This document shows, in pieces, positions 1 through 6,708 of a DNA stretch of 13,879 nt. Under the pieces are notes generated by a model. That model ran no database searches, was not told the origin of the DNA, and saw nothing but the letters and a program-made list of their open reading frames with translations. This DNA comes from WLMZ01 sp037139095 (lineage in GTDB: Bacteria; Actinomycetota; Acidimicrobiia; Acidimicrobiales; Ilumatobacteraceae). Position 1 is the stretch's first letter, and each line of letters begins with the position of its first letter. The stretch is from NCBI GenBank assembly GCA_037139095.1, contig JBAXHD010000056.1:1-13879 (forward strand), read 5' to 3'. Position numbers and translations under genes: made by a program.

Positions 1-1180
1 TCACCAGCTGCTGAATCTCTGAGGTGCCTTCAAAGATGGTGTGAATCTTGGCGTCGCGGTGCCAGCGCTCGACTGGGTACTCACGGGTGTAGCCGTAGCC
101 GCCGAGAATCTGGATGGCTTCTTCGGTGACGCGAACGGCGGTCTCTGATGCCTTGTACTTGCTCATTGAGCCTTCGGCGTTCTTGAACCCACCGTTGCGA
201 GCGAGCCAAGCGGCACGCCAGATGAGCAAACGTGATGCGTCGATCTCGGTGGCCATGTTGGCGAGCTTGAATGCGATGGCCTGGTTCATGATGATCGGAC
301 GGCCAAATGCGTGACGCTCTTTGGCGTACTCGAGCGAGTACTCGTAGGCAGCGCGAGCGATGCCCAACGCCTGGGCGCCAACCGATGGGCGGGTGGCCTC
401 GAACGTGGCCATGGCTGGCTGCTTCTCGCCGCTGTGGCCGCGCTCGCGAGCACGGGCAAGCTTGGCGTCGAGCTTCTCTTTGCCGCCGAGCAGGCAGCTG
501 CCGGGGATGCGCACATCGTCGAGCACAACCTCTGAGGTGTGCGACGCACGGATGCCATGCTTTTTGTACTTCTGACCCATGCTGAGGCCCTTGGTGTTGG
601 GCGGCACGATGAAGCTGGCCTGACCACGACCCTTGAGTTCGGGCTCTACAGCTGCGACCACCACGTGAACGTTGGCGATGCCACCGTTGGTGATCCATGC
701 CTTGGTGCCGTTGAGCACCCACTCGTCGTTGGCCTGGTCGTACACAGCACGGGTGCGCAGCGACGACACATCGCTACCGGCGTCGGGCTCGCTGACGCAG
801 AACGCGCCGAGCTTCACATCGTCGGCGGTGCCGTAACACTGCGGCACCCACTCCATCACTTGCTGCGGCGTGCCGTTGCCCGAAATGCCGGCGGCGGCGA
901 GAGCCGAACCCATGATGGCCATGCCGATACCAGCGTCGCCCCAGAACAATTCTTCGATGGCCACAGGCAAGGTGAGCCCGGTGGTATCGGTCATTGCGTT
1001 CATCAAGAAGTCGAAGCCGTAGAGACCGATCTTGGCGGCCTCTTGAACGACTGGCCAAGGGAACTCCTCGGCTTCGTCCCACTCGCTAGCCGCGGGGCGG
1101 ATAACGGCTTCAGCGAAGTCGTGGACCCACTTCTGGATCTGCTGTTGGTCGTCGTTGAGAGTGAGCGAAAATTCAGCCAT
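1..1180 (-). CDS. acyl-CoA dehydrogenase family protein, C-terminus cut by window edge
   Basis: This is a flavoprotein of the acyl-CoA dehydrogenase superfamily, which introduces an alpha,beta double bond into an acyl-CoA and passes electrons to ETF. The 393 visible codons have no internal stop and run off the left edge; the family consensus suggests only a few C-terminal residues are missing. FAD and substrate-loop motifs are seen as CVSEPDAGSDVSSL (residues 128-141) and WITNGG (162-167). The C-terminal signature includes GGYGYTREYPVERWHRDAK (360-378) and IFEGTSEIQ (382-390), in which Glu384 is at the position of the catalytic base of medium-chain-type enzymes. A charged, Ala/Arg-rich insertion lies at about 233-262, before the 'TRPSVGAQALGIA' helix. 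Start ATG at 1180 gives a typical N-terminus. No strong Shine-Dalgarno is present, but a TAACTT box lies 6 nt upstream. The exact acyl-CoA substrate cannot be told; a 39-nt gap separates it from the upstream acyltransferase gene. Confidence 0.95.
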   Translation of the reverse strand, partial: MAEFSLTLNDDQQQIQKWVHDFAEAVIRPAASEWDEAEEFPWPVVQEAAKIGLYGFDFLMNAMTDTTGLTLPVAIEELFWGDAGIGMAIMGSALAAAGISGNGTPQQVMEWVPQCYGTADDVKLGAFCVSEPDAGSDVSSLRTRAVYDQANDEWVLNGTKAWITNGGIANVHVVVAAVEPELKGRGQASFIVPPNTKGLSMGQKYKKHGIRASHTSEVVLDDVRIPGSCLLGGKEKLDAKLARARERGHSGEKQPAMATFEATRPSVGAQALGIARAAYEYSLEYAKERHAFGRPIIMNQAIAFKLANMATEIDASRLLIWRAAWLARNGGFKNAEGSMSKYKASETAVRVTEEAIQILGGYGYTREYPVERWHRDAKIHTIFEGTSEIQQLV

Positions 1181-1184
1181 TCCG

Positions 1185-1208
1185 GCAAGTTACCTGTGGG
1201 TAACCTGC
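1185..1208. promoter_or_regulatory. 24-bp near-perfect palindrome, candidate operator
   Basis: The plus strand reads GCAAGTTACC, then TGTG, then GGTAACCTGC. The 10-nt arms are complementary at 9 of 10 positions; the only mismatch is the A at 1188 against the C at 1205. The left arm covers the candidate -10 box of the acyl-CoA dehydrogenase. There is no T-tract, so a terminator is unlikely. Size and symmetry fit an operator for a dimeric helix-turn-helix repressor; TetR-family regulators often control fatty-acid genes in actinobacteria. No regulator gene is in the window, so the identity of the binder is unknown. Confidence 0.45.
1187..1192 (-). promoter_or_regulatory. candidate -10 box (TAACTT) for a leaderless acyl-CoA dehydrogenase transcript
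   Basis: On the minus strand TAACTT is followed by GCCGGA and then the ATG at 1180, a 6-nt gap. This fits an actinobacterial TANNNT -10 element placed so that transcription starts at or next to the start codon. No clear -35 was recognised. The same arrangement recurs in front of other transcript-leading genes in the window, which raises confidence. Confidence 0.45.
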
Positions 1209-1219
1209 AGGCGCAACCC

Positions 1220-3367
1220 CTACGGCACAGGAAGTTTCAGCAACTCTGGCGTGATGATCAGGAAGATCAAATTGGCGCCCGGCTTGTAGACGTGCACGCC
1301 GTCCCAGCGATAGGCAAGGTCGGTGCTAATGGCCTGATCAGAACACCACGCCTGAGGCCCAGCAACGAAGGAGACATGGGTGGGGTCTTTCGCCGCTGCC
1401 TGCTTCAGGAGATCGTTTACGTGACCCGTTCGGGTGTCGTCGCCACGCTCGGGCAACGCCGGAACTCCGGCCCCCTTCACGTCCTTGGGGCGCATGCACG
1501 CAACCTCGAGCAAGGCCACATGTGCACCCGTGGCCTTCAGCGAATCGATGCCTTGCTGCAGCTGCGCGAGGTAGTACGCATCTGCCTCGGGCGTGCCGAA
1601 CACCAACGTTCGATCCGCAAGCCGAAGGTCGAACACATCCCATGCCCCAAGAACAACCAACGCCACTTCGGCCTTGGCGGCAGCCGCCGAGCGACCCCAC
1701 TTGGCGGCCCATCCCGAGCAGTCGGCGAACGAACGCCGAAAGCTGGTGCGCTTCGAGACCACGCGGCCTGTGTCGTAGACACTGCAACCGTCGATGGAGC
1801 CATCGTTGATTGTGAAGGTTGAGTCGATGCCAGTGGGCAAGTTGATGGCCAGCGCGTGAGCCTGCGAGTCGCCGACGATGGTGACCCGACGCGGCAGCGA
1901 AGGCGCAACCGACGCAACGGGCGCAACAGGCGCAGTAGTGGTAGACGCCGTCGGATCGAACGGAACAGTGGTCGGCAGCGCATACGTAGGCGGCGTAAAA
2001 AACACTTCGGTACCGCCAACAGCCGGGTCGAAGTGAGCCACCGTCGCATAGAAGAAAACCATGGCCAACGCAATCGAGCCAACGCCGCCGAGCACCAAGG
2101 TCGTACGGCGAATGCGCTGAACGCGATCGCTGCCCATTGCGGCGCGCTGATCGCGGAACCACTGGTGCACAAAGTCGTTTCGAATCGGGGTCTCAATGAA
2201 GCGATACGACGCTTCAGATACGACGACCGTGATCACCGTTGCTACAACAAACCGCGTGTAACTACCCGAGTGATACGTGTGGCTGAAGACAAAGATCGGC
2301 CAGTGCCACAGGTACAAGCCATACGAGCGCCGACCGATCTCAACCAACGGCCGCCAGCTGAGCAGCGACCGAAATCCGAGAGCCGCCGGGTGCACCACCA
2401 CCATGATCGTGAGGATCGACAGCACCGAAACCAGGGCCAACAACCACTGGTACACATAACCTGCGGTGAGTTCGGCCACGCTCATAATGCACACGAGCAG
2501 CGTGAGCGTCACGGCGCCGAATGGATCGAGTCGTGTGCCGAACTTGAGCATCTTGCGAGTGGACCGCCATGGTCGCCAGACGAACGCTGCACCTGCGCCC
2601 AGCAGCAAACCGCTGGCCCGCGTGAACGTACTCAGGTACATGAAGTTGGTGCGATTGACATGATTGCCAAGCAGCGAGATGGTGCCGTCGTCTGGCGTGG
2701 TGGAATGCAACACGAACATCAGCACCATCAGCGCGAATGCCGCTGAAACAAAAGCCTTGGCGCGAGCGCTGAGGCGACCAGTGCCAACCGACATCGCGGC
2801 AATGAACACCAATGGCCAGATGAGGTACCACTGCTCTTCGACGGCAAGCGACCAGAGATGGCGAAGCAACGGCGGATCGGCTGACGCAAAGTAGGGCGCG
2901 TGTCCGAGGATCTGGCCCCAGTTGCCGAGGTAGAAAATGGACCACGGTAGGTCGCGCTTCAGCGTGGACTGCTGCTCGGCGGTGCCGAACATGCTGGCCC
3001 ACAACGCCACCGCCAGCATCATGGTGAACAGCGCTGGCAGCAAACGTCGCGCGCGCCGCACCCAGAACTGGCCGAGGTTCACGCGTTGGTTCTTCTCGCG
3101 CTCGTCGAGCAACAGCGAGGTGATCAGGAATCCCGACACCACGAAGAACACCTCGACGCCGAAGAAGCCGCCACGCATCCAGCCGAATCCGGCGTGGTAC
3201 AAGATGACCGCAATCACGCTGATTGCACGCAGCCCATCGAGGCCCGGCTGGTAACCCATCGTGCGCACGCGAGTCACATCGAACTCGACATTGCCCGAGG
3301 GCACCCATCGACGATCAAGCTCAGCGAGCCGGCCCAGCGCGGGCGGATCCTCGTGAATGTCGCTCAC
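1220..3367 (-). CDS. membrane acyltransferase family 3 with C-terminal SGNH-like domain (OatA-like architecture)
   Basis: This is a 715-residue integral membrane O-acyltransferase fused to an extracytoplasmic SGNH hydrolase-like domain. The AT3 half opens with LDGLRAISVIAVILYH (residues 43-58), in which His58 is the conserved AT3 histidine. Then come GGFFGVEVFFVVSGFLIT (66-83) and FWVRRARRLLPALF, followed by repeated hydrophobic segments consistent with about 10-11 TM helices. A Thr/Pro/Ala-rich linker spans about 450-493. The SGNH part carries GDS with Ser501 and DGVH with Asp689 and His692, so all three catalytic positions are present. Known relatives (OatA, LPS/EPS O-acetyltransferases) acylate envelope polysaccharide or peptidoglycan; the target here is unknown. 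I chose GTG 3367 because it overlaps the MFS stop as GTGA. An upstream in-frame ATG at 3409 would intrude further into the MFS gene, and ATG 3259 is a possible shorter start. Confidence 0.9.
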   Translation of the reverse strand: MSDIHEDPPALGRLAELDRRWVPSGNVEFDVTRVRTMGYQPGLDGLRAISVIAVILYHAGFGWMRGGFFGVEVFFVVSGFLITSLLLDEREKNQRVNLGQFWVRRARRLLPALFTMMLAVALWASMFGTAEQQSTLKRDLPWSIFYLGNWGQILGHAPYFASADPPLLRHLWSLAVEEQWYLIWPLVFIAAMSVGTGRLSARAKAFVSAAFALMVLMFVLHSTTPDDGTISLLGNHVNRTNFMYLSTFTRASGLLLGAGAAFVWRPWRSTRKMLKFGTRLDPFGAVTLTLLVCIMSVAELTAGYVYQWLLALVSVLSILTIMVVVHPAALGFRSLLSWRPLVEIGRRSYGLYLWHWPIFVFSHTYHSGSYTRFVVATVITVVVSEASYRFIETPIRNDFVHQWFRDQRAAMGSDRVQRIRRTTLVLGGVGSIALAMVFFYATVAHFDPAVGGTEVFFTPPTYALPTTVPFDPTASTTTAPVAPVASVAPSLPRRVTIVGDSQAHALAINLPTGIDSTFTINDGSIDGCSVYDTGRVVSKRTSFRRSFADCSGWAAKWGRSAAAAKAEVALVVLGAWDVFDLRLADRTLVFGTPEADAYYLAQLQQGIDSLKATGAHVALLEVACMRPKDVKGAGVPALPERGDDTRTGHVNDLLKQAAAKDPTHVSFVAGPQAWCSDQAISTDLAYRWDGVHVYKPGANLIFLIITPELLKLPVP

Positions 3368-4542
3368 GCGGTGCGTGTCCAACTCAGCACGGCCAGCCCG
3401 ATTCCACACAGTGCGGCAGCAACCAGATATGGCGCAGGAATACCGACGTGGTGGAAGAGCAAGCCTGCAAGCGCGGGGCCAACAACGCGGGCCAGTGCGC
3501 TAGCGCTTTGTTGAAATCCGAGGGCTTCACCGCGCTGGCGAGGCGACACGGCGCTGGTGACCATGGTGGTGAAGTTTGGCGATGTAAGACCCTGCCCAAA
3601 CGTGAGCAGAACCAGGGCAGGCACGAGCGCTGCCCAACTCGTTGCAAATGCAAGTACGAGCAAGCCGACAGCATTGAACCCGAGGCCCGCAGACACCGAC
3701 CCGCGCACGCCGAGCTTTGCGCCGACGGGCCGGATGACGCCGCCCTGCACAATCACGAGGAACAATCCGATGCACACAAAGACAACAGCGATGCCGCCTT
3801 CGTTCAGCGAGAAACGATGATCGGCCAACAGCGCAAAGGTGGCTTCAAAGCCGCTAAATGCGGCAATGGATATGAACGCAACAGAGACGAGGCGCCACAA
3901 TTCGGCCGAATGCACCGACTTCTCAGCCTTCTGGCGCGGCCCCCGGTGCACATGTGTCTCGGGCAGACGGAAGATAGCGATGCATCCATTCACGAACGCG
4001 ATTGCACCGGCCACATAGAACGGAAGATACGGACCGCGAAGCGCAGACAATGCGCCCAGAGCAGGGCCAACAACGAAGCCAACACCAAACGCGGCGCCGA
4101 GTAAACCGAAGGCTCGCGGCCGATCTTGCGGCGCGACCACATCGGACACTGCTCCCTGAGCAACCGACACGCTTGCGCCCGAAGCGCCATCGAGAACGCG
4201 GCCCAGGAACAACACCCACAGGGCTCCGGCGGCGCCCGTGATCACACTGCCGACTGCTGTGCCGAACAGCGACAGCAAGATGATCGGCTTACGGCCAATG
4301 CGGTCGCTGAGCCGACCCAGTAAGGGCGCGCACACAAACTGCGCCAACGAGAACGAGGCAAACAGCAGCCCAACCGTGAACGGATTTGCTCCAAAGCGCT
4401 CGGCGTAGCGACCGAGAATGGGGGCCACGATGCCAAAGCCCACGAGATCGAGTGCGACGGTGGTCCAGATGACCCAGAACCCGCGTGGTAACGGGGTTCG
4501 AGGGGCGGACTCAGGACGTGACACGGAGTCCAATGCTGCCAC
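3364..4542 (-). CDS. MFS transporter, DHA1/TetA-like drug-efflux type
   Basis: This is a major facilitator superfamily antiporter of about 392 residues, with hydrophobic segments consistent with 12 TM helices. TM1 holds DLVGFGIVAPILGRYA (about 32-47). The TM2-TM3 loop holds motif A, GRLSDRIGRKP (76-86). The TM5 motif C region, GVGFVVGPALGAL (about 153-165), is typical of proton-coupled exporters. The similarity in style is to TetA/multidrug members; the substrate cannot be predicted. The start is uncertain. GTG 4542 is used here, but GTG 4524 has a GGA a few bases upstream, TTG 4551 has GGGA 5 nt upstream, and TTG 4590 is also in frame. The reading frame stays open upstream through cysS, but that part is out-of-frame cysS coding sequence. 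It follows cysS by about 50 nt and overlaps the acyltransferase start by 4 nt, implying co-translation with it. Confidence 0.9.
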   Translation of the reverse strand: MAALDSVSRPESAPRTPLPRGFWVIWTTVALDLVGFGIVAPILGRYAERFGANPFTVGLLFASFSLAQFVCAPLLGRLSDRIGRKPIILLSLFGTAVGSVITGAAGALWVLFLGRVLDGASGASVSVAQGAVSDVVAPQDRPRAFGLLGAAFGVGFVVGPALGALSALRGPYLPFYVAGAIAFVNGCIAIFRLPETHVHRGPRQKAEKSVHSAELWRLVSVAFISIAAFSGFEATFALLADHRFSLNEGGIAVVFVCIGLFLVIVQGGVIRPVGAKLGVRGSVSAGLGFNAVGLLVLAFATSWAALVPALVLLTFGQGLTSPNFTTMVTSAVSPRQRGEALGFQQSASALARVVGPALAGLLFHHVGIPAPYLVAAALCGIGLAVLSWTRTA

Positions 4543-4594
4543 TTTCGGCAACGCATTCCCAACATGCCTCGGCCGCTCGGCCAGCAGCAAGGGA

Positions 4595-5962
4595 TCAGCG
4601 TCTGACCGAGGTGCCCTGTTTGGTGGTCTCGACCAGCCATCCAAGGCCCTGCAACTGAGCGCGCAACGCATCGGCGGCGGCAAAATCTTTTGCAGCGCGC
4701 GCTGCGTCGAGTGCGCTGGCCATCTCGACGATCTCGGCGGGAATATCGCCCTCGGTCTTGAGGACCAAGCCGAGCGCTGTGCACATCTCGTGCACGGCGG
4801 CGGCCAGCGAGCCCGCAACAGCGTTGTCGCCGGCATCGAGCGCTGTGTTGGCCCGACGAACTGTGTCGAACAGCAATCCCATCGCGTTTGGAGTGTCGAG
4901 GTCGTCGTCCATGCGCGCGCCGAATTGCGACAGCACGTCGGCGTCGGCGGTGGCTGAACCGTCGGCAACTGCAGCAGCCGTGCGGGCAGCAAACGCGTCG
5001 AGGCCCGCAAGCGATTTGACCGCAGCATCGATGTTGTCCTGGCCCACCCGGACCGGCCCGCGGTAGTGCGTCTGCAACAGCAACATGCGGTACGCGCGGG
5101 CGTCGTAATGCGCGATGAGGTCGAGCAGGTTGGCCACATTGCCAAGGCTCTTCGACATTTTCTCGCCCTCGGCGTCGACCACGAATCCGTTGTGCATCCA
5201 GTGGTTGGCAAAGGTCTTGCCAAGCGCAACGGCCTGAGCGCGCTCGTTTTCGTGGTGCGGAAACTTCAGGTCCATGCCGCCGCAATGCAGATCGAAACCC
5301 TCGCCCAACAGGTCGAGGCTCATCACCACACACTCGCTGTGCCAGCCGGGACGGCCATCACCCCATGGCGCAGGCCAACTGGGCTCACCGGGCTTGCTGA
5401 TTTTCCACAACGCAAAGTCGGCGGGGTGACGCTTGTTCTCGGCACCGAACACTTCGCGGTCGCCGCCACCGGCAAGCAAGCCCTCGAGATTTTGATTCGC
5501 CAAGAGCCCGTAATCGTGCACGGTCTCGACGCTGAGATACACGCCATCGGCGGTGACGTAGGCGCGGTCGATGGCAATCAGTTCGCCGATCATCGCAACC
5601 ATCTGATCGACGTATTCGGTTGCGTGCGGCACATCGGTGGGGCGGGCCACATTGAGACCCTTCATCGCGTCGAACCACACGTCTTCACATTTGCGAGTGA
5701 TCTCTTGCCACGGGCGGTTCTCGCGTTCGGCCCGGTTGATGATCTTGTCGTCGATGTCGGTGATGTTGCTGACCAACCGCACCTGCACGCCGGTCCATTC
5801 GAGATAGCGACGCAACACGTCATATACCAATGTGGCGCGGCCATGACCAAGGTGCGGTGGCCCGTAGACCGTAGGACCGCAGAGATAGATGCTGAGGTGG
5901 CCAGGTTCGCGCATGGCCAATGGGCGCACTGTTTGGGTCGCTGTGTCGAAGAGGTGAAGCAT
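4595..5962 (-). CDS. cysS: cysteinyl-tRNA synthetase
   Basis: CysRS is a class I synthetase that charges tRNA-Cys with cysteine in the cytoplasm. The 455-residue length is normal for the family. Seen in order: CGPTVYGPPHLGH with the HIGH-type motif HLGH at 37-40; NITDIDDKI (66-74); a zinc site formed by Cys28, Cys211 (in WHSEC), His236 and Glu240 (in FPHHENE); and KMSKS at 268-272. The C-terminal helical DALR-type domain starts around 300 and includes DDDLDTPNAMGLLFD. The related mycothiol enzyme MshC was considered, but it is shorter and has a different nucleotide-site sequence around HIGH, so CysRS is preferred. The start ATG overlaps the cobA stop as TGATG (1 nt). A TACGCT box 8 nt upstream could supply extra expression. 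It sits at the end of a sulfate-assimilation/siroheme gene run, a sensible place for a cysteine-consuming essential enzyme. Confidence 0.97.
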   Translation of the reverse strand: MLHLFDTATQTVRPLAMREPGHLSIYLCGPTVYGPPHLGHGRATLVYDVLRRYLEWTGVQVRLVSNITDIDDKIINRAERENRPWQEITRKCEDVWFDAMKGLNVARPTDVPHATEYVDQMVAMIGELIAIDRAYVTADGVYLSVETVHDYGLLANQNLEGLLAGGGDREVFGAENKRHPADFALWKISKPGEPSWPAPWGDGRPGWHSECVVMSLDLLGEGFDLHCGGMDLKFPHHENERAQAVALGKTFANHWMHNGFVVDAEGEKMSKSLGNVANLLDLIAHYDARAYRMLLLQTHYRGPVRVGQDNIDAAVKSLAGLDAFAARTAAAVADGSATADADVLSQFGARMDDDLDTPNAMGLLFDTVRRANTALDAGDNAVAGSLAAAVHEMCTALGLVLKTEGDIPAEIVEMASALDAARAAKDFAAADALRAQLQGLGWLVETTKQGTSVRR

Positions 5963-6708
5963 CAGCCGACAGCGTAGGCGGCGCCCGCCGCGACCTCACA
6001 TACATTCAGCGCGGCGACCGCACCAATAACAAGCGTGGCCGGCGACTTCACAGCTGTGTCGGCCAAGGCGTCGAGCCGACATCGGGTCACCGACTGCTCG
6101 GCTGTGGTGGCTCGCAAGATTGCAGCCACCGGTGTGTCGGGTGCCATGCCACCGGCCATCAACGCCTCGGCGATCACGCCGCGTTCGGCGACGCCCATCA
6201 ACACCACAATCGTGCCGCCGGCTTGGGCGAGCGCCGCCCAGTTCACGGGAGTTTCTCCGTGCTGACGATGCCCAGTGACAACAGTGAACATCGCCGAAAC
6301 GCCGCGTTGGGTCACTGGGATTCCGGCAGCGGCCGGAGCAGCAACCGCCGAGGTGATACCGGGAACGATTTCGCAGCTGATGCCTTCGAGCGCCAACGCC
6401 AATGCTTCTTCGCCACCGCGACCAAACACAAATGGATCGCCACCCTTGAGCCGCACTACGCGCTTGCCTTCTCGCGCCAGACGCAACAACAACACATTGA
6501 TGAGTGCTTGCGCCGGGCTTTGTCCGGGGCGCTTACCTACATCGATGAGTTCGGCATTGGCCGACGCCAACGCCAACACATCGCTACTCACCAATGCGTC
6601 GTGGACCACCACATCGGCTTCGGCCAACAGGCGCGCCGCTTTCACCGTAAGCAGTTCTGCGTCGCCAGGTCCGGCACCAACAAGTGCCACCCAGCCAGAA
6701 GCTGTCAT
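5962..6708 (-). CDS. cobA: uroporphyrinogen-III C-methyltransferase (SUMT)
   Basis: SUMT uses two S-adenosylmethionines to methylate uroporphyrinogen III at C2 and C7, giving precorrin-2, the precursor of siroheme and of cobalamin. The 248-residue protein is a stand-alone single-domain form without the CysG dehydrogenase domain. Family motifs are clear: VALVGAGPGD (7-16), the AdoMet loop RLKGGDPFVFGRGGEE (86-101), PGITSAVAAPAAAGIPVTQRG (split across 116-136), and TGHRQ (145-149). The start ATG 6708 overlaps the cysN stop as ATGA, and the stop overlaps the cysS start as TGATG. No Shine-Dalgarno is evident, so translation probably depends on coupling to cysN. Its place behind cysN points to siroheme for sulfite reductase as the main job. 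The next pathway enzyme is encoded divergently at 9618-10199. Some annotators would use cysG or sumT as the symbol. Confidence 0.95.
   Translation of the reverse strand: MTASGWVALVGAGPGDAELLTVKAARLLAEADVVVHDALVSSDVLALASANAELIDVGKRPGQSPAQALINVLLLRLAREGKRVVRLKGGDPFVFGRGGEEALALALEGISCEIVPGITSAVAAPAAAGIPVTQRGVSAMFTVVTGHRQHGETPVNWAALAQAGGTIVVLMGVAERGVIAEALMAGGMAPDTPVAAILRATTAEQSVTRCRLDALADTAVKSPATLVIGAVAALNVCEVAAGAAYAVG
5971..5976 (-). promoter_or_regulatory. possible internal -10 box (TACGCT) before cysS
   Basis: On the minus strand TACGCT lies 8 nt before the cysS ATG, inside the last codons of cobA. It matches the TANNNT-plus-short-gap pattern seen at transcript-leading genes here. Because it also encodes Tyr-Ala of CobA, a chance match is quite possible. 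If real, it would free cysS expression from the sulfur promoter. Confidence 0.2.

Noticed and set aside
1185..1208. Palindrome read as the terminator of the acyltransferase gene
   Set aside because: The main stem is only six uninterrupted pairs and there is no T-run on the minus strand. It overlaps a promoter-like box, so an operator role is more likely.
539..1822. 427-codon plus-strand open frame
   Set aside because: It lies antisense to the acyl-CoA dehydrogenase and the end of the acyltransferase and crosses their spacer. Composition is Arg/His/Gly-rich without recognisable motifs, as expected for a shadow frame in GC-rich DNA.
3368..3409. Upstream extension of the acyltransferase to ATG 3409
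   Set aside because: It would overlap the MFS coding sequence by 46 bases, while GTG 3367 gives a 4-base coupled overlap. The added residues carry no family signal.
3223..4104. 293-codon plus-strand open frame
   Set aside because: It is antisense to the well-supported MFS gene and acyltransferase start. The translation is Arg/Gln/Cys-rich and has no domain features.
4595..5962. MshC (mycothiol cysteine ligase) instead of CysRS
   Set aside because: Length 455, the CGPTVYGPPHLGHGR nucleotide-site wording and the C-terminal DALR-type domain fit CysRS; MshC is about 400 residues with a different HIGH context.
5066..5977. 303-codon plus-strand open frame
   Set aside because: It is antisense to cysS, whose HIGH, zinc and KMSKS motifs are all present on the minus strand; its His/Val-rich content is a mirror of cysS codon usage.
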